Counted from the stretch's first letter, positions 50,441 to 60,479 are shown. The stretch is 64,000 nucleotides of DNA from Bacteroidales bacterium (GCA_024709145.1 JANJXG010000040.1:1-64000), one strand, 5' to 3'. Notes: generated by a model not told the origin, from the sequence alone. Translations and numbers: made by a program.

Positions 50441-52423
50441 CTAGTCGTTGATAAGAGGAAGAAATGAATAATTTCTGCTGTAATAGAGCATTTGTGCTGC
50501 AAAATCATCCGGATAGGAGATACTTACGTCCACAATTTTACCATCTTGTCTTTTAAGCTCTAGTTGTGGTTGAATAAATCCGGCAAAGGGCGCAATACCA
50601 AGCGATTTCCAGCGAGCCAATACCTCCTGATGAAGTAAAGGATCAATTTTTACTCCATAATTTTCAACCAGCTCACGGGCAGCTGCATAGTCTCCTTCTG
50701 ACTTGATTCGCTGAACCTCATTCAGCAGTATACCAAAAAGATGCCGCAATGCCTGATAGTCATTGATACGTAAATATGTCTTACTATCCAATTGAACTTT
50801 CTCGACTATATCTTGCTCCAGACCTTTTTCAAAAACCCAGGACGCTATCAGCTGCCTGTTTCGCATGTGACTCTCTTCGAGCACCTTACCAGGTTCAACT
50901 CTTACCAACTGTCGGATTAAACCGCCTACCATAAAACTGTCGTAGGCTGCTTTGGCAGTTTCAGGGTCGTCAATTAATCCGGCTTCAATCAATTTCGGAT
51001 CTGCGATAAAATACAGTGCAACGAGGTCTGCTCTGGCTTCCTCTATGGTATTGGAATAACTTTGAAGAGTTTCCTTTGGGGTGCCAACACCAGCCATCAG
51101 TTGTCCACTTCCATGTCCAATCACCTCATGTAAGCCTGTATGTAGTTTTGAAGCCAAAGCCCCAAACGCTTTGATTCTTTTCTGTTGATCGGGCAGAAAA
51201 AATGCCTCCAAGCTTCCGTTTGTTTTGGATGCCATTTCATATGCTTCTTCAATGTTTCCGAGGCTGACTGATTTTGAACCAAATTCAGACCTGATCCAAT
51301 CGGCATTGGGCAAATTAACACCAATCGGGGACGAAGGAGCATTGTCACCGGCCTCCACAACTGTATTAATTACCTTGTAACTTACACCTGCAGCATCCTG
51401 TCGCTTATGCTTTTCTTCAATCGGGGAGTGTTTTTCAAACCATGCTGCTAAAGCGCTGATTTGGCTGAAACGATTGCTGGATTCAACATCCCGAATGGAT
51501 ACCACAGACTGCCATGTGCCATGATAACCCAGCGGGTCGCCATACACTTCAATAAATCCATTCACGAAATCCACCATTGAATCTGTATCTTTCACCCAAT
51601 CAATACTGTAAGCATCAAAGATTGCCAAATCACCACTTTCGTAGAACGTAATAAGCTTGGTGATTATTTCTTTTTGGAGATCGTTGTCGGCATACTGCTT
51701 TGCTTTTTCGAGTTGGATAACTATCTTGCGTATTGCCTTACCATACCTGCCGTCAGCTTTGTAGACAACTTCTTTTATTTGACCATTTTCCTTTATAAGT
51801 TTGCTGTTCAAACCCCAGGAAACAGGGCGAAGTGGATCAGGATTTATTTTAGATTGATAGAAATCAACCACTTCCTGCTGTGTTAAGTTTTCGTAGAAAT
51901 TACAGGATGAACCTGCAACAAGATCAGTGCCATCAGCCTGTTCCACTCTTTTGGGTGACACATTTGGGTTAAATAACTGGTCCGAGAGGAAGTCAATCAG
52001 TTCTTTCTTCGAAAGTGAATTAAAATCCGGAAGCTGCGATTCCGGAATAGAATGCAGAACAACTTCAAACCACTTTTGACTAAAGGAGGGACTTAGTTTT
52101 TCAGTGGAATAATGATGATGAATGCCATTCGAAAACCAGAATTGCTTTAGATATTGGTAAAAACGGATTGCTTCTTCCGCGTGACTGTTGTGATCAATAT
52201 GTGTATAAACTAATTCCAGTACATTTCTAATCAATAAGTTATATTTATAGTTTTGATCATATACAATGTCTCTGCCTGACAGTGCAGCCTGATAAAGATA
52301 CCAGATCATGCACTTTTGATTGTATTCAAGTTTTTCAAAACCATCAACATAATACCTTAAGATACGGATGTCGGCAAACTGTTCTGTTTGCCATTTAAAA
52401 TCATATGGAGCTTTTGTTGTCAT
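50441..52423 (-). CDS. Dipeptidyl peptidase III (family M49)
   Basis: 660 residues. The hallmark zinc motif HEVIGH (His432, Glu433, His437 region) and the second motif EEARAD (from about 461) that gives the third zinc ligand are both present, which defines family M49. DPP III releases dipeptides from the N-terminus of short peptides. There is no clear signal peptide, so it probably acts in the cytoplasm. An in-frame TTG at 52429 was set aside for ATG 52423, which lies about 10 nt beyond a predicted transcript start. The DUF438/PAS gene follows after 15 bp and may be co-transcribed. Confidence 0.93.
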   Translation of the reverse strand: MTTKAPYDFKWQTEQFADIRILRYYVDGFEKLEYNQKCMIWYLYQAALSGRDIVYDQNYKYNLLIRNVLELVYTHIDHNSHAEEAIRFYQYLKQFWFSNGIHHHYSTEKLSPSFSQKWFEVVLHSIPESQLPDFNSLSKKELIDFLSDQLFNPNVSPKRVEQADGTDLVAGSSCNFYENLTQQEVVDFYQSKINPDPLRPVSWGLNSKLIKENGQIKEVVYKADGRYGKAIRKIVIQLEKAKQYADNDLQKEIITKLITFYESGDLAIFDAYSIDWVKDTDSMVDFVNGFIEVYGDPLGYHGTWQSVVSIRDVESSNRFSQISALAAWFEKHSPIEEKHKRQDAAGVSYKVINTVVEAGDNAPSSPIGVNLPNADWIRSEFGSKSVSLGNIEEAYEMASKTNGSLEAFFLPDQQKRIKAFGALASKLHTGLHEVIGHGSGQLMAGVGTPKETLQSYSNTIEEARADLVALYFIADPKLIEAGLIDDPETAKAAYDSFMVGGLIRQLVRVEPGKVLEESHMRNRQLIASWVFEKGLEQDIVEKVQLDSKTYLRINDYQALRHLFGILLNEVQRIKSEGDYAAARELVENYGVKIDPLLHQEVLARWKSLGIAPFAGFIQPQLELKRQDGKIVDVSISYPDDFAAQMLYYSRNYSFLPLIND

Positions 52424-52439
52424 AAGCAATAATCTGCAG

Positions 52440-52447
52440 CAAATTTA
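52440..52447 (-). promoter_or_regulatory. Putative -7 box of the M49 peptidase gene
   Basis: TAAATTTG on the minus strand; the transcript start near 52433 fits ATG 52423. No -33 TTG. Confidence 0.45.
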
Positions 52448-52485
52448 GCCAAAATGCTAATGAGTCATGGAAGTTGGCATTTTGG

Positions 52486-52519
52486 AAAAAAAACACCGGC
52501 CGAATTTAACAGCCGGTGT
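52486..52519 (-). terminator. Intrinsic terminator after the M3 peptidase gene
   Basis: ACACCGGC (52493-52500) and its complement (52512-52519) with an 11-nt loop; on the minus strand the hairpin runs into eight T (52486-52493). About 20 bp beyond the stop codon. Confidence 0.87.
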
Positions 52520-52539
52520 CTTTATTAAATTGTATCGTA

Positions 52540-54648
52540 TTATCTCAAACCCCTTTTCTTCAGCAGAGCATTTTGGTCGGGTTCTTTGCCGCGGAAAGCG
52601 ACATAGAGTGCCATCGGATCTTCTGTTCCACCCTTTTCAAGAATATTTTTACGGAATAAAGCGGCAGTTTCCTGGTCAAACAAACTCTTTTCCTTAAAAG
52701 CCTCAAAGGCATCGGCGTCAAGTACTTCTGACCAGATGTAACTGTAATAACCAGCAGAATATCCACCCGAAAAGACGTGACTAAAATAAGTGCTTCTGTA
52801 TCTGACAACGATTTCAGGAATGATGCCTGTTTTGGCAAGTGATTCTTTTTCAAAACTTTCAACATCGAGTTCAACATTGGTTGTCACCGTATGCCAATGC
52901 ATATCAAGAATCGCGGCTGCCAGAAATTCTGTCATGGCAAAGCCTTGATTAAATGTGCCGCTATTGATCATTTTTTGAACAAGGGCATCTGGAATCAGCT
53001 CATTGGTTTGGTGATGTCTTGCAAAAAGAGCAAGAACTTCTGGTTCAGGAGCCCAGTTTTCCATGATTTGCGATGGTAGTTCAACAAAATCGCGTGGCAC
53101 AGAAGTGCCGCTCAGGCTGCTGTATGTGGTGTTGGCAAGTAACCCATGGAGTGCATGACCAAATTCGTGGAAGATGGTTTCAACTTCATCCCAACTGAGC
53201 AAGGCTGGTTGGTCACCTTGAGGTGCTGTAAAATTATAATTTGTTGTTATAATGGGTGTTACCTTTTTGCCATTGTCAACATATTCCTTTCGGAAACTGC
53301 TCATCCAGGCACCTCCACGTTTACTTTCACGTGGATAATAGTCCATATAAAGTATCCCGATGTGTGTTTGATCCGCTTCCTGAACTTCATAAACTTCCAC
53401 ATCCGGATGATACTTTGGCAGGTCGTTTCTTTGTATAAATTTCAAACCCCATAATTTGTTTGCTACTGCAAAAACACCATCTCTCACATTTTCGAGCTTA
53501 AAATATGGTCGCAGTTGTTCTTCATCCAGATCAAATTTTTCTTTTCTTAATTTCTCAGCATAGTACCACCAATCCCAGGGTTCAAGCTTGAAATTACTAC
53601 CAGTTTTGTTAATCATTGCCTGGAGCTGAGATGCTTCTCTGGTTGCCATTTCAACGGCTGGTTTCATCAGCTTATCCAAAAATGCGTTAACAGTAGCCGG
53701 GTTGCCGGCCATATTTTGCTCAAGAATAAAATCAGCATGGGTTTCGTATCCCAGCAATTTTGCTCTTTCATAACGTAAGGCAACTGTTCGGCTGATGATT
53801 TTCTTGTTGTCGTATTCGTCGTCGTGGTTGCCTCTTGATATGTAGGCCTTAAAGATTTGCTCACGTAAGGCACGGTTGTCGGCAAACTGCAGAAAGGGGA
53901 AAATGCTGGGGCTATGCAAGGTGAACATCCATTTGCCTTCTTTCCCTACTTTTGCAGCGGCACCGGCGGCAGCAAGTTTCATATTGTCCGGTAATCCTGT
54001 AAGTTGGCTGCTATCGTCTACAATCAGCTGGTACTTATTGGTTTCTGCCAGGAGATTTTCGCCAAAACGAAGCGAAAGAATCGATAATTCTTCGTTGACT
54101 TTACGCAATTTTTCCTGGTCATCAAGGTTTAGGTTTGCGCCACCACGGACGAATCTCTTATAGGTTTTTTCCAGAAGCATGGCTTGTTCTGGATTTAATG
54201 AGAGCTGATCACGCATATCATAAACCGCCTTGATTCGCTTAAACAAAACAGGGTTCAGGCTGATATCATCGTTGTGTTTTGACATGAGCGGAGATAGCGT
54301 CCTTGCAATGGACTGCATTGAATCGTTTGTTAGCGATCCATTCAAATTAAAGAAAACGCTGCTTACTTTTGTCAACAATGCTCCGCTTTTTTCAAGAGCT
54401 TCAATGGTATTGGAGAAATCAGCCGGATTTACATTATTAGTAATATCCTCTATTTCAATCATTTGATCACGCATTCCCTGTTCAAACGCTGGCAAATAGT
54501 CACCCAACTCAATGCTTTCAAAGGGCGGAATTTCATAGGGTGTTGTGTAATCTGTGAGCAGGGGATTTACTCGTTCCATGGTCTTTGTGGTTTGTTTGCA
54601 GGCAGCCAGCTGGAGCATAACTACGGCAAATATCAGAATTTTTCTCAT
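52540..54648 (-). CDS. dcp: M3-family metallopeptidase (peptidyl-dipeptidase Dcp-like), lipoprotein
   Basis: 702 residues. The zinc-binding motif HEFGH (His494, Glu495, His498) and the adjacent LSGTSVPRDFVELPSQIMENW segment identify family M3. The N-terminus is a lipoprotein signal peptide with lipobox QLAAC (Cys17), so the enzyme is membrane-tethered and faces the periplasm. Peptidyl-dipeptidases remove C-terminal dipeptides, and oligopeptidase A-like members cut short peptides internally; the full sequence fits Dcp. It works in the same direction as the M49 peptidase gene downstream but is separated from it by a terminator. Confidence 0.92.
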   Translation of the reverse strand: MRKILIFAVVMLQLAACKQTTKTMERVNPLLTDYTTPYEIPPFESIELGDYLPAFEQGMRDQMIEIEDITNNVNPADFSNTIEALEKSGALLTKVSSVFFNLNGSLTNDSMQSIARTLSPLMSKHNDDISLNPVLFKRIKAVYDMRDQLSLNPEQAMLLEKTYKRFVRGGANLNLDDQEKLRKVNEELSILSLRFGENLLAETNKYQLIVDDSSQLTGLPDNMKLAAAGAAAKVGKEGKWMFTLHSPSIFPFLQFADNRALREQIFKAYISRGNHDDEYDNKKIISRTVALRYERAKLLGYETHADFILEQNMAGNPATVNAFLDKLMKPAVEMATREASQLQAMINKTGSNFKLEPWDWWYYAEKLRKEKFDLDEEQLRPYFKLENVRDGVFAVANKLWGLKFIQRNDLPKYHPDVEVYEVQEADQTHIGILYMDYYPRESKRGGAWMSSFRKEYVDNGKKVTPIITTNYNFTAPQGDQPALLSWDEVETIFHEFGHALHGLLANTTYSSLSGTSVPRDFVELPSQIMENWAPEPEVLALFARHHQTNELIPDALVQKMINSGTFNQGFAMTEFLAAAILDMHWHTVTTNVELDVESFEKESLAKTGIIPEIVVRYRSTYFSHVFSGGYSAGYYSYIWSEVLDADAFEAFKEKSLFDQETAALFRKNILEKGGTEDPMALYVAFRGKEPDQNALLKKRGLR

Positions 54649-54682
54649 GAGAATTGTGGTTTTGGCCAGTAAAATTAACCAG

Positions 54683-54709
54683 CAAACCTAAAACTAAACT
54701 TCAAAGTTA
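54683..54709 (-). promoter_or_regulatory. Two candidate -7 boxes of the M3 peptidase gene
   Basis: TAGGTTTG (54683-54690) and TAACTTTG (54702-54709) on the minus strand both fit the -7 consensus, 35-60 nt before ATG 54648. Neither has a clear -33 TTG, so either may be used. Confidence 0.4.
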
Positions 54710-54782
54710 AGTTTTAGGCCTGCCTAATTAAGCGAACGGAAGCTTTCCTGTTCCGTTTTACTGTCAATTCAATTCCAATAAG

Positions 54783-55382
54783 TTATTTTTTGAATTTTAT
54801 ACCGCAACCAATTGCTTTTGTAGAGGCAACAGCCACGTCTTTTCCCTGAAGCAAAGCATCAACAGCTGCTTCAACATAGCGTTCTGACGTTGAGGCGGCA
54901 TCTTCGTAATTGTTGTCGATGGCACCAATATATTTTACAATCAAGTCATCTTTCTCTTTTTGAAGCACATAAACATGAGGGGTTCGTGTTGCTCCGTATT
55001 GTTTGGCAACTTTTTGGTCAGTATCGAGTAAATAGTGGTAGGGCAGCCTTTTTTCTTTGCTTCTTTCGATCATTTTCGAAAAACTGTCCTTTGGTTGTAC
55101 AAGAGAATCATTGGGGTTTAAGGCGATAACCGGATAACCAAGTGGGCGGTATTTGTTACTCAGTGCGATTTTACGATCTTCATAAGCAACAGAATAGGGA
55201 CAACTATTACAAGTAAAAATGATGATAAACCCTTTTGCATCAGGGAAATCCGTCATCGACACCATGTTACCATCCACATTTAGTAGTTTAAAATCAGTAG
55301 CTTTGCTTCCAGGTGAGTAACCCTGGGAGTAACCAATAACGATGAAAAACATCATTACGCTCGATAGAAAAACTTTTTTCAT
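54783..55382 (-). CDS. Secreted redoxin-family (AhpC/TSA-like) protein
   Basis: 199 residues with a signal peptide (about 1-19). The redoxin fold is recognised from FKLLNVDGNMVSMTDF and the FTCNSCPYSVAYEDR segment with Cys58 and Cys61 as a CxxC pair, then VIALNPND and the TPHVYVL strand with cis-proline. Members resemble thiol-disulfide reductases or peroxiredoxin-like enzymes of the periplasm. The start overlaps the end of the TlpA-like gene by 4 bp, so the two are translationally coupled and probably work together in envelope thiol chemistry. Confidence 0.88.
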   Translation of the reverse strand: MKKVFLSSVMMFFIVIGYSQGYSPGSKATDFKLLNVDGNMVSMTDFPDAKGFIIIFTCNSCPYSVAYEDRKIALSNKYRPLGYPVIALNPNDSLVQPKDSFSKMIERSKEKRLPYHYLLDTDQKVAKQYGATRTPHVYVLQKEKDDLIVKYIGAIDNNYEDAASTSERYVEAAVDALLQGKDVAVASTKAIGCGIKFKK

Positions 55383-55891
55383 TGTTTGTGAGTGTTTAAG
55401 AGTTTAAGAATGATTTGATTAAGTTCATCAAAAGTATATTGTCCTTCTTTGAAAATCCTTTGGTGCCCGAAAAGAATCAGCGTGGCTGGTATGGCACCTG
55501 TCCAGTTTGAATCTATTTGAGAAATCCATTTATTTGCATCTGGTTCGTATAAGTGAATTACCTGTGATTTAAGTTGATTTCTTTCAATGAAAGGAATCAG
55601 ACGGGTCTCCTTCATCCGCTGAAAGTCGAGGCTTGCCAGCATTACTTTAACTTTTTGATCTTTAAAAGTTTCATGAATTTTTTCAAAATAGGGTAGTTCC
55701 TCAACGCACGGGGCACACCAGGTAGCCCAAAAATTAATGACAAGGATGCTGTCATTTTTGTTTTGAAAGAAACCTGAAAATGTATTGAAGTCAACAGTCC
55801 GGACAGTTGCATCTTGTCCGGTTAGCCGCCCTGACAAAGACAACATGCTTATCAAAAGTAAAATTCTACCGGGTTTGATTAAATATTCCAT
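55379..55891 (-). CDS. TlpA/ResA-like thiol-disulfide oxidoreductase
   Basis: 170 residues from ATG 55891. The N-terminus has a hydrophobic signal/anchor (RILLLISMLSLSG) and the thioredoxin domain carries VINFWATWCAPCVEELP (Cys59, Cys62) with a cis-proline strand in GAIPATLILF. Proteins of this type reduce apocytochrome c or other periplasmic thiols. An earlier in-frame ATG (55918) adds a Cys-rich stretch that is unlike the family. It is coupled to the redoxin gene and lies just downstream, across a terminator, of the System II cytochrome c assembly gene, a sensible functional neighbour. Confidence 0.9.
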   Translation of the reverse strand: MEYLIKPGRILLLISMLSLSGRLTGQDATVRTVDFNTFSGFFQNKNDSILVINFWATWCAPCVEELPYFEKIHETFKDQKVKVMLASLDFQRMKETRLIPFIERNQLKSQVIHLYEPDANKWISQIDSNWTGAIPATLILFGHQRIFKEGQYTFDELNQIILKLLNTHKQ

Positions 55892-55966
55892 GAAGACTAA
55901 ACAGCAGCATTTGGTCAAATGTTCAACTTAGTATAGAGATTATTGTGACACAAGTCAAATCAGGCT

Positions 55967-56005
55967 AAAAAAAATCCCGGAAACCTGGTCAGGTTGTCCG
56001 GGATT
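55967..56005 (-). terminator. Intrinsic terminator after the CcsB-CcsA gene
   Basis: AATCCCGG (55973-55980) pairs with CCGGGATT (55998-56005), with an inner AACCT/AGGTT stem; on the minus strand eight T follow. It lies 18 bp beyond the stop codon at 56023. Confidence 0.87.
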
Positions 56006-56022
56006 CAAGAATGTTACATAAC

Positions 56023-59000
56023 TTATTTTCTATCAGGCAGATACTGGAATTTTCTTTCATTAACGTAGGCCCATACAGCCACCAGAGTTATTATTGCGAC
56101 TGTATAATACACAAAAGTTGGTACAGGAACGGGGTCACCTGCAGCGTAGGAATGCAACCCTGAAAGGTAATAATTTACGCCAAAGTAGGTCATAATAACG
56201 CTCGAAAAACCCACAAGGCTAAAGAGGCTGAAATTATAGTCAGTTTTCAATCCTGGTGTATAGCCCATGTGTGCAATGAAGGTGTAAACCAACACTGTAA
56301 CCAAAGCCCAGGTTTCTTTTGGATCCCAGCCCCAATATCTTCCCCAGGATTCATTGGCCCAAATTCCACCTAAAAAGGTTCCGATTGTGAGCAAATACAA
56401 ACCGATGATGATGGTTCGCTCATTGATGTAGTTTAACTCTTTAATGCGTTGCTGCAAATTGCCAAAATTGGATTGATTTTTCAAAATCATCAAGATCAGG
56501 TTGATAAAACCAAGTAAAGCACCCAAAGCCAAAAGGCCGTAACTTGCAGTGATAACCGAAACATGGATTGTGAGCCAGTATGACTTAAGTACGGGCACAA
56601 GGTTGGTAATTTCGGGATCCATCCATGAAAGATGGGCCACCATCAGAATGATGGAAGCCAGAATGGATGTAGCAGCTATTGTCATCTGAGATTTGCGGGA
56701 GAAGATCAACCCGGCCAATACTGTTACCCAACCAATGTAAATCATTGATTCGTAGCCATTACTCCAGGGGGCTCTGCCGGAGATGTACCATCGCATGCCC
56801 AAACCAAGTGTTTGAAAAACGAAAAAGATGATGATCAAAGCATAGAAAACCTTTAGTGCCTTATCAATCCAGGATTTCGGATTAAATATGTTCATGAAAA
56901 CAAGGATAAGCATCAGCAGGCCGGCTAACCCAAAATATTTCCCCAAGCGATCAAAAATCATCATCTTATTGTAAGAAATTTCTGCCTTGATTTTTCCTTC
57001 TGAAGGTATAATATCCTTGCCATATTTGGCCTGATAATCTTTAATGCCTTGAACTAAAAGATTGGCGTTTTTGGTATCTCCTGATGCTAATGCATTAAAA
57101 TAGAAAGGTATTACTTCTGCTATAAATCCAGAATCTTCTTTGTTTAAACCACTTAACTTTGATCCCGGATGAAACCATGGGTTGTGAGAGTCACGCGGGT
57201 CAGGAAGTATTTTCAATAATTCGCCGGTGTAAACCATATAGGCTATGTTAACACGCTCATCAACAGCTATCACATCGTTATCGAATTTACTTCTTTCAGC
57301 AGGTTTTTTGGCATAAGCCTGACTAACAAGATCACGCAACTTATATCCTCCACCTTGTTGAAAATCAAGCATATCAGTAAATGAAGCATGACTTTCAGAC
57401 AATTTGAGCAAAGATTTCAGCTCAGGATGTGAGACTTTGATCATTTTGACCGACTGCCATTTTTCGGGTTCAAGCTGCATGCCCAACATCACCTGATCGG
57501 GATTCATCCCGTTAAGGCTGGTTTTTCGGCTGATTTTACGAAGCATTTCACTCGAAAGCGTATTCATAGGCTTCATTCGGCCATCGTTGTCCTGAACCAT
57601 AATGCTGCCAAAAGCAGCAGCCTGATCGGCATCGATTACTTTCAGTTGCGAAACATCAACAGAACCATGCTGATGTTGTTGAGCCTGGAGACTAATTCCA
57701 CCCATCATCAGGAGGATGAGGAGAAATTTGGCAGATTGTGATGATTTATTTAATATCCTACCAAGCAGAGCAAAGCGGGTATTTTTCACGAACAATGCCA
57801 GCATCATTCCAAGAGTCATCAGAAAATAACCAAGGTAGGTGACCCATGTCCCAAGACCATCTTTATTTACCGAAAGCACAGTGCCCTTTTCATCTTTGTC
57901 ATAAGAAGATTGGAAAAAGCGATAGCCTTTGTAATTCAGCACATTATTCATAAAGATCCTGTATGGCTTCTGCAAATTCTCAGCTTTATCGATCAGGGTA
58001 ACTTCACTGGCATAGGAAGCAGGGCTATTGGAACCTGGATAACGTTCGAGTTGAAAATCATTCAGTTGAATAGAGAACGGTATATCGATAATTTTGGCTC
58101 CATACATCATTTTCACCTCCAATCCATTGATGCTGAAAACATTGGTTTCTCCCAGATAGCCTTTACCACCGCGCAGGGCAACGGTTTTCTTCTCATTACC
58201 TGAAGAAACTTCCACCATCATGGCGTTCATAAAATTCATGTCTTTACCTTTATAGGTGGTGTAATCAAGTTTACCGTTTTCATACATTTCTGTCAATACA
58301 ATACGCAGATCCCCAATGCTGTACAGCTTACGCATCTCGAAGGGATGCCAGTTTCCGGCGGGCAGCGTATCAGTTGTTCCCCCCATCATTGCCATTGCGA
58401 TGAGGTCGGCTGGGGGATTAATCATTAGCTGACCATTTTTATAACTGAGTTTGACAGATTCGTTAGCTGATACCTGATCAAAGGCAAACTGATACTGCAT
58501 AAAAGGTCTTTGTTCGCCTTGTTTAAGAATCAGATTGGTGCGCCCGCTGTTACCCGATGATACTACCATAATTACATAGGGTGAACCTTCTCCGGGCTGA
58601 CCTTTTACGAGCACTTCCTGGGCATTTGGGATATACCTTACTGATTTGAAACTGACTTTTTTCCCATTGACAGAGGCTTTGTCTTTGTAAGCTTTTGCAG
58701 ATAATGAAGACATGATCACAGCCTGATCAGTATATGTCATCTGGCTTCCATCATGCACCTCAGCCATCACATAAGCCATGTCAGAGAGCATCGTGCTTTC
58801 TGCTTCGCCTTCACGAATACTCATTATGCCCTCATAACCAATGAATCGTGTAATTCCGGAACCAATCAGGATAACTGCAAAGGAAACATGGAAGGTGAAA
58901 AGAACCAACTTTTCCTTACGCCACATTTTGTACTTAAAAATATTCCCGATCAGATTAATACAGAGTAATACCAGGAGTGCTTCGAACCAGGTGGCATTGT

Positions 59001-59133
59001 AAACCACGGCTTTAGCCCCTTCTGTGCCAAAATCATTCTCAATAAAGGTGGCTACGCCGATGGAAACAGCAAAGGCCAAAACCATCAGACCCATCAACTC
59101 CATCGAGATTAGAGTGTTGAATATTCGCTTCAT
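56023..59133 (-). CDS. Fused CcsB-CcsA cytochrome c assembly protein (System II)
   Basis: 1036 residues from ATG 59133. The N-terminal half is ResB/CcsB-like: transmembrane helices near 10-28, 45-60 and 72-92, then a large periplasmic part and a helix near 445. A periplasmic linker of about 250 residues leads to the CcsA half with eight or so helices and the haem-handling WGRYWGWDPKETWAL motif near the C-terminus. The protein carries haem across the membrane and attaches it to apocytochrome c. Fusion of the two halves is known in Bacteroidota and epsilonproteobacteria. Earlier in-frame ATGs (59178, 59163) were set aside because a -7 box lies at 59176-59183 and the hydrophobic ResB start fits 59133. 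Confidence 0.92.
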   Translation of the reverse strand: MKRIFNTLISMELMGLMVLAFAVSIGVATFIENDFGTEGAKAVVYNATWFEALLVLLCINLIGNIFKYKMWRKEKLVLFTFHVSFAVILIGSGITRFIGYEGIMSIREGEAESTMLSDMAYVMAEVHDGSQMTYTDQAVIMSSLSAKAYKDKASVNGKKVSFKSVRYIPNAQEVLVKGQPGEGSPYVIMVVSSGNSGRTNLILKQGEQRPFMQYQFAFDQVSANESVKLSYKNGQLMINPPADLIAMAMMGGTTDTLPAGNWHPFEMRKLYSIGDLRIVLTEMYENGKLDYTTYKGKDMNFMNAMMVEVSSGNEKKTVALRGGKGYLGETNVFSINGLEVKMMYGAKIIDIPFSIQLNDFQLERYPGSNSPASYASEVTLIDKAENLQKPYRIFMNNVLNYKGYRFFQSSYDKDEKGTVLSVNKDGLGTWVTYLGYFLMTLGMMLALFVKNTRFALLGRILNKSSQSAKFLLILLMMGGISLQAQQHQHGSVDVSQLKVIDADQAAAFGSIMVQDNDGRMKPMNTLSSEMLRKISRKTSLNGMNPDQVMLGMQLEPEKWQSVKMIKVSHPELKSLLKLSESHASFTDMLDFQQGGGYKLRDLVSQAYAKKPAERSKFDNDVIAVDERVNIAYMVYTGELLKILPDPRDSHNPWFHPGSKLSGLNKEDSGFIAEVIPFYFNALASGDTKNANLLVQGIKDYQAKYGKDIIPSEGKIKAEISYNKMMIFDRLGKYFGLAGLLMLILVFMNIFNPKSWIDKALKVFYALIIIFFVFQTLGLGMRWYISGRAPWSNGYESMIYIGWVTVLAGLIFSRKSQMTIAATSILASIILMVAHLSWMDPEITNLVPVLKSYWLTIHVSVITASYGLLALGALLGFINLILMILKNQSNFGNLQQRIKELNYINERTIIIGLYLLTIGTFLGGIWANESWGRYWGWDPKETWALVTVLVYTFIAHMGYTPGLKTDYNFSLFSLVGFSSVIMTYFGVNYYLSGLHSYAAGDPVPVPTFVYYTVAIITLVAVWAYVNERKFQYLPDRK

Positions 59134-59175
59134 ATTTATTAAACAAATTGATTTATAGTGCATTGAAAAACTGTT

Positions 59176-59183
59176 CAAAAATA
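59176..59183 (-). promoter_or_regulatory. Putative -7 box of the CcsB-CcsA gene
   Basis: TATTTTTG on the minus strand; the predicted transcript start near 59169 excludes an upstream ATG at 59178. No -33 TTG. Confidence 0.4.
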
Positions 59184-59390
59184 ATCAAAAGCCACTGCAC
59201 AGGCGTTGCCGGTAAGGAGAATGCCGTCATTTGAGGTGTTAAAAAAACTTAAACAGAAAAGGGGTAATTAATTACCAGAAAGTTACACCAAGCTACAGCT
59301 GTGTATCAAGGCTGCTCTGGAAAAGGAAGTATAAGATTTAAAAAATGACTAAAACAATCCTGCATGTATAATCAAGCCGTCCGTTATCTT

Positions 59391-60461
59391 TTATAAATCC
59401 TTGATAAGCACATCAATAGCGCCCACTCCGAATTTACTCATGCTAGCCATTCTGTTGTTTATCCCTTCAAAGCTATCAAGTGCTTTGACAATGGCATTCT
59501 TCAAGACTCCATTGCCAACACCATGAATGTACGTCACCTTAAAATACTCGTTCATGATGGCACTTTGAAGTGTTTTATGGAAATAATCAAGCTGAATTTT
59601 GAACATATCATGGCTAGATAAGCCTGCAATGTTGTCGATGAGCTCACCAATGTGTAAATCAACAATGGCTTCGCCCGGATTTTTACGATGTTTGTCGATC
59701 AGTGCTTTTTCTTTGATGATCTGAGGTTTATTTTCTTGTACAATCTGATCATATTTGCCTTGAATCCCTTGCTGATCAACTGATTTTAGGTTTGTCAAAC
59801 GTTGAAGTTGCACCAGAACAGCTTTTTCACCAATGATTTGGACAGGGCTGTAACTCCCTTCTTTGAAAAACCTGGCTGGCTTCAACTCAAAGTTGGCATG
59901 CAGCGGCAGGTAAGTATCCTCAACATTGTTGGTAAGGAGAATGGCTTGAACGAGTCCTTGCGACCAGATATTCAGGTCTTCACGCGAAATAGTTTCTATC
60001 AATACTTTTGAAAAGGGATTCAGAAAACCATGATCCAGACTATCTAATTTTTGGTTTTCGTTCAATGCAAAGTTGTAATAAAGCGGAAATGGACTGTGGT
60101 TAATAAAAACGACATCGAGCAAACCAGTCAGAATCCATTGCTGTTCATGTGGGACAAATGCCAGGTAAAAACCTTCAGGCTCAGGGTCTTTTGCAAAACG
60201 TCTTAAACTTTCACGCCGACTTGCCTCAGCCTGCCTTGCTGTTTCTGTCTCTTTTGCAAGAATTTCTTTCTGCAAGGTTTCTTGTTTAGATTCTGCTCTG
60301 GAATCAACTTCAGCCGGAATGAGCTCATGCATCATGACCGGAATTTCAAATCCATCCTCGATGGCAACTAAGGCCATTTTGCTATCTGTAATTTTAACGA
60401 TGACGCCACCACCAACATCATTCAAAAATCGTACTTTATCTCCGGCTTTAAATCGTAGCAT
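59391..60461 (-). CDS. DUF2027 protein with C-terminal Smr domain
   Basis: 356 residues from ATG 60461. An N-terminal beta-barrel-like region (KAGDKVRFLNDVGGGVIVKI) resembles the small-domain start of MutS2-type proteins. A coiled, Glu/Lys-rich segment (about 58-95) leads to a DUF2027 beta domain (about 105-220) and a C-terminal Smr domain (about 270-356) with VDLHIGEL, YIHGVGNGVLKNAI and the terminal GAIDVLIKDL strand. Smr domains cut or bind branched DNA or mRNA. The combination is a Bacteroidota family of unknown function. The -7 box at 60480-60487 rules out the earlier in-frame ATG at 60482. Confidence 0.9.
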   Translation of the reverse strand: MLRFKAGDKVRFLNDVGGGVIVKITDSKMALVAIEDGFEIPVMMHELIPAEVDSRAESKQETLQKEILAKETETARQAEASRRESLRRFAKDPEPEGFYLAFVPHEQQWILTGLLDVVFINHSPFPLYYNFALNENQKLDSLDHGFLNPFSKVLIETISREDLNIWSQGLVQAILLTNNVEDTYLPLHANFELKPARFFKEGSYSPVQIIGEKAVLVQLQRLTNLKSVDQQGIQGKYDQIVQENKPQIIKEKALIDKHRKNPGEAIVDLHIGELIDNIAGLSSHDMFKIQLDYFHKTLQSAIMNEYFKVTYIHGVGNGVLKNAIVKALDSFEGINNRMASMSKFGVGAIDVLIKDL

Positions 60462-60479
60462 GCTTCTTTCTTTTGGCTG

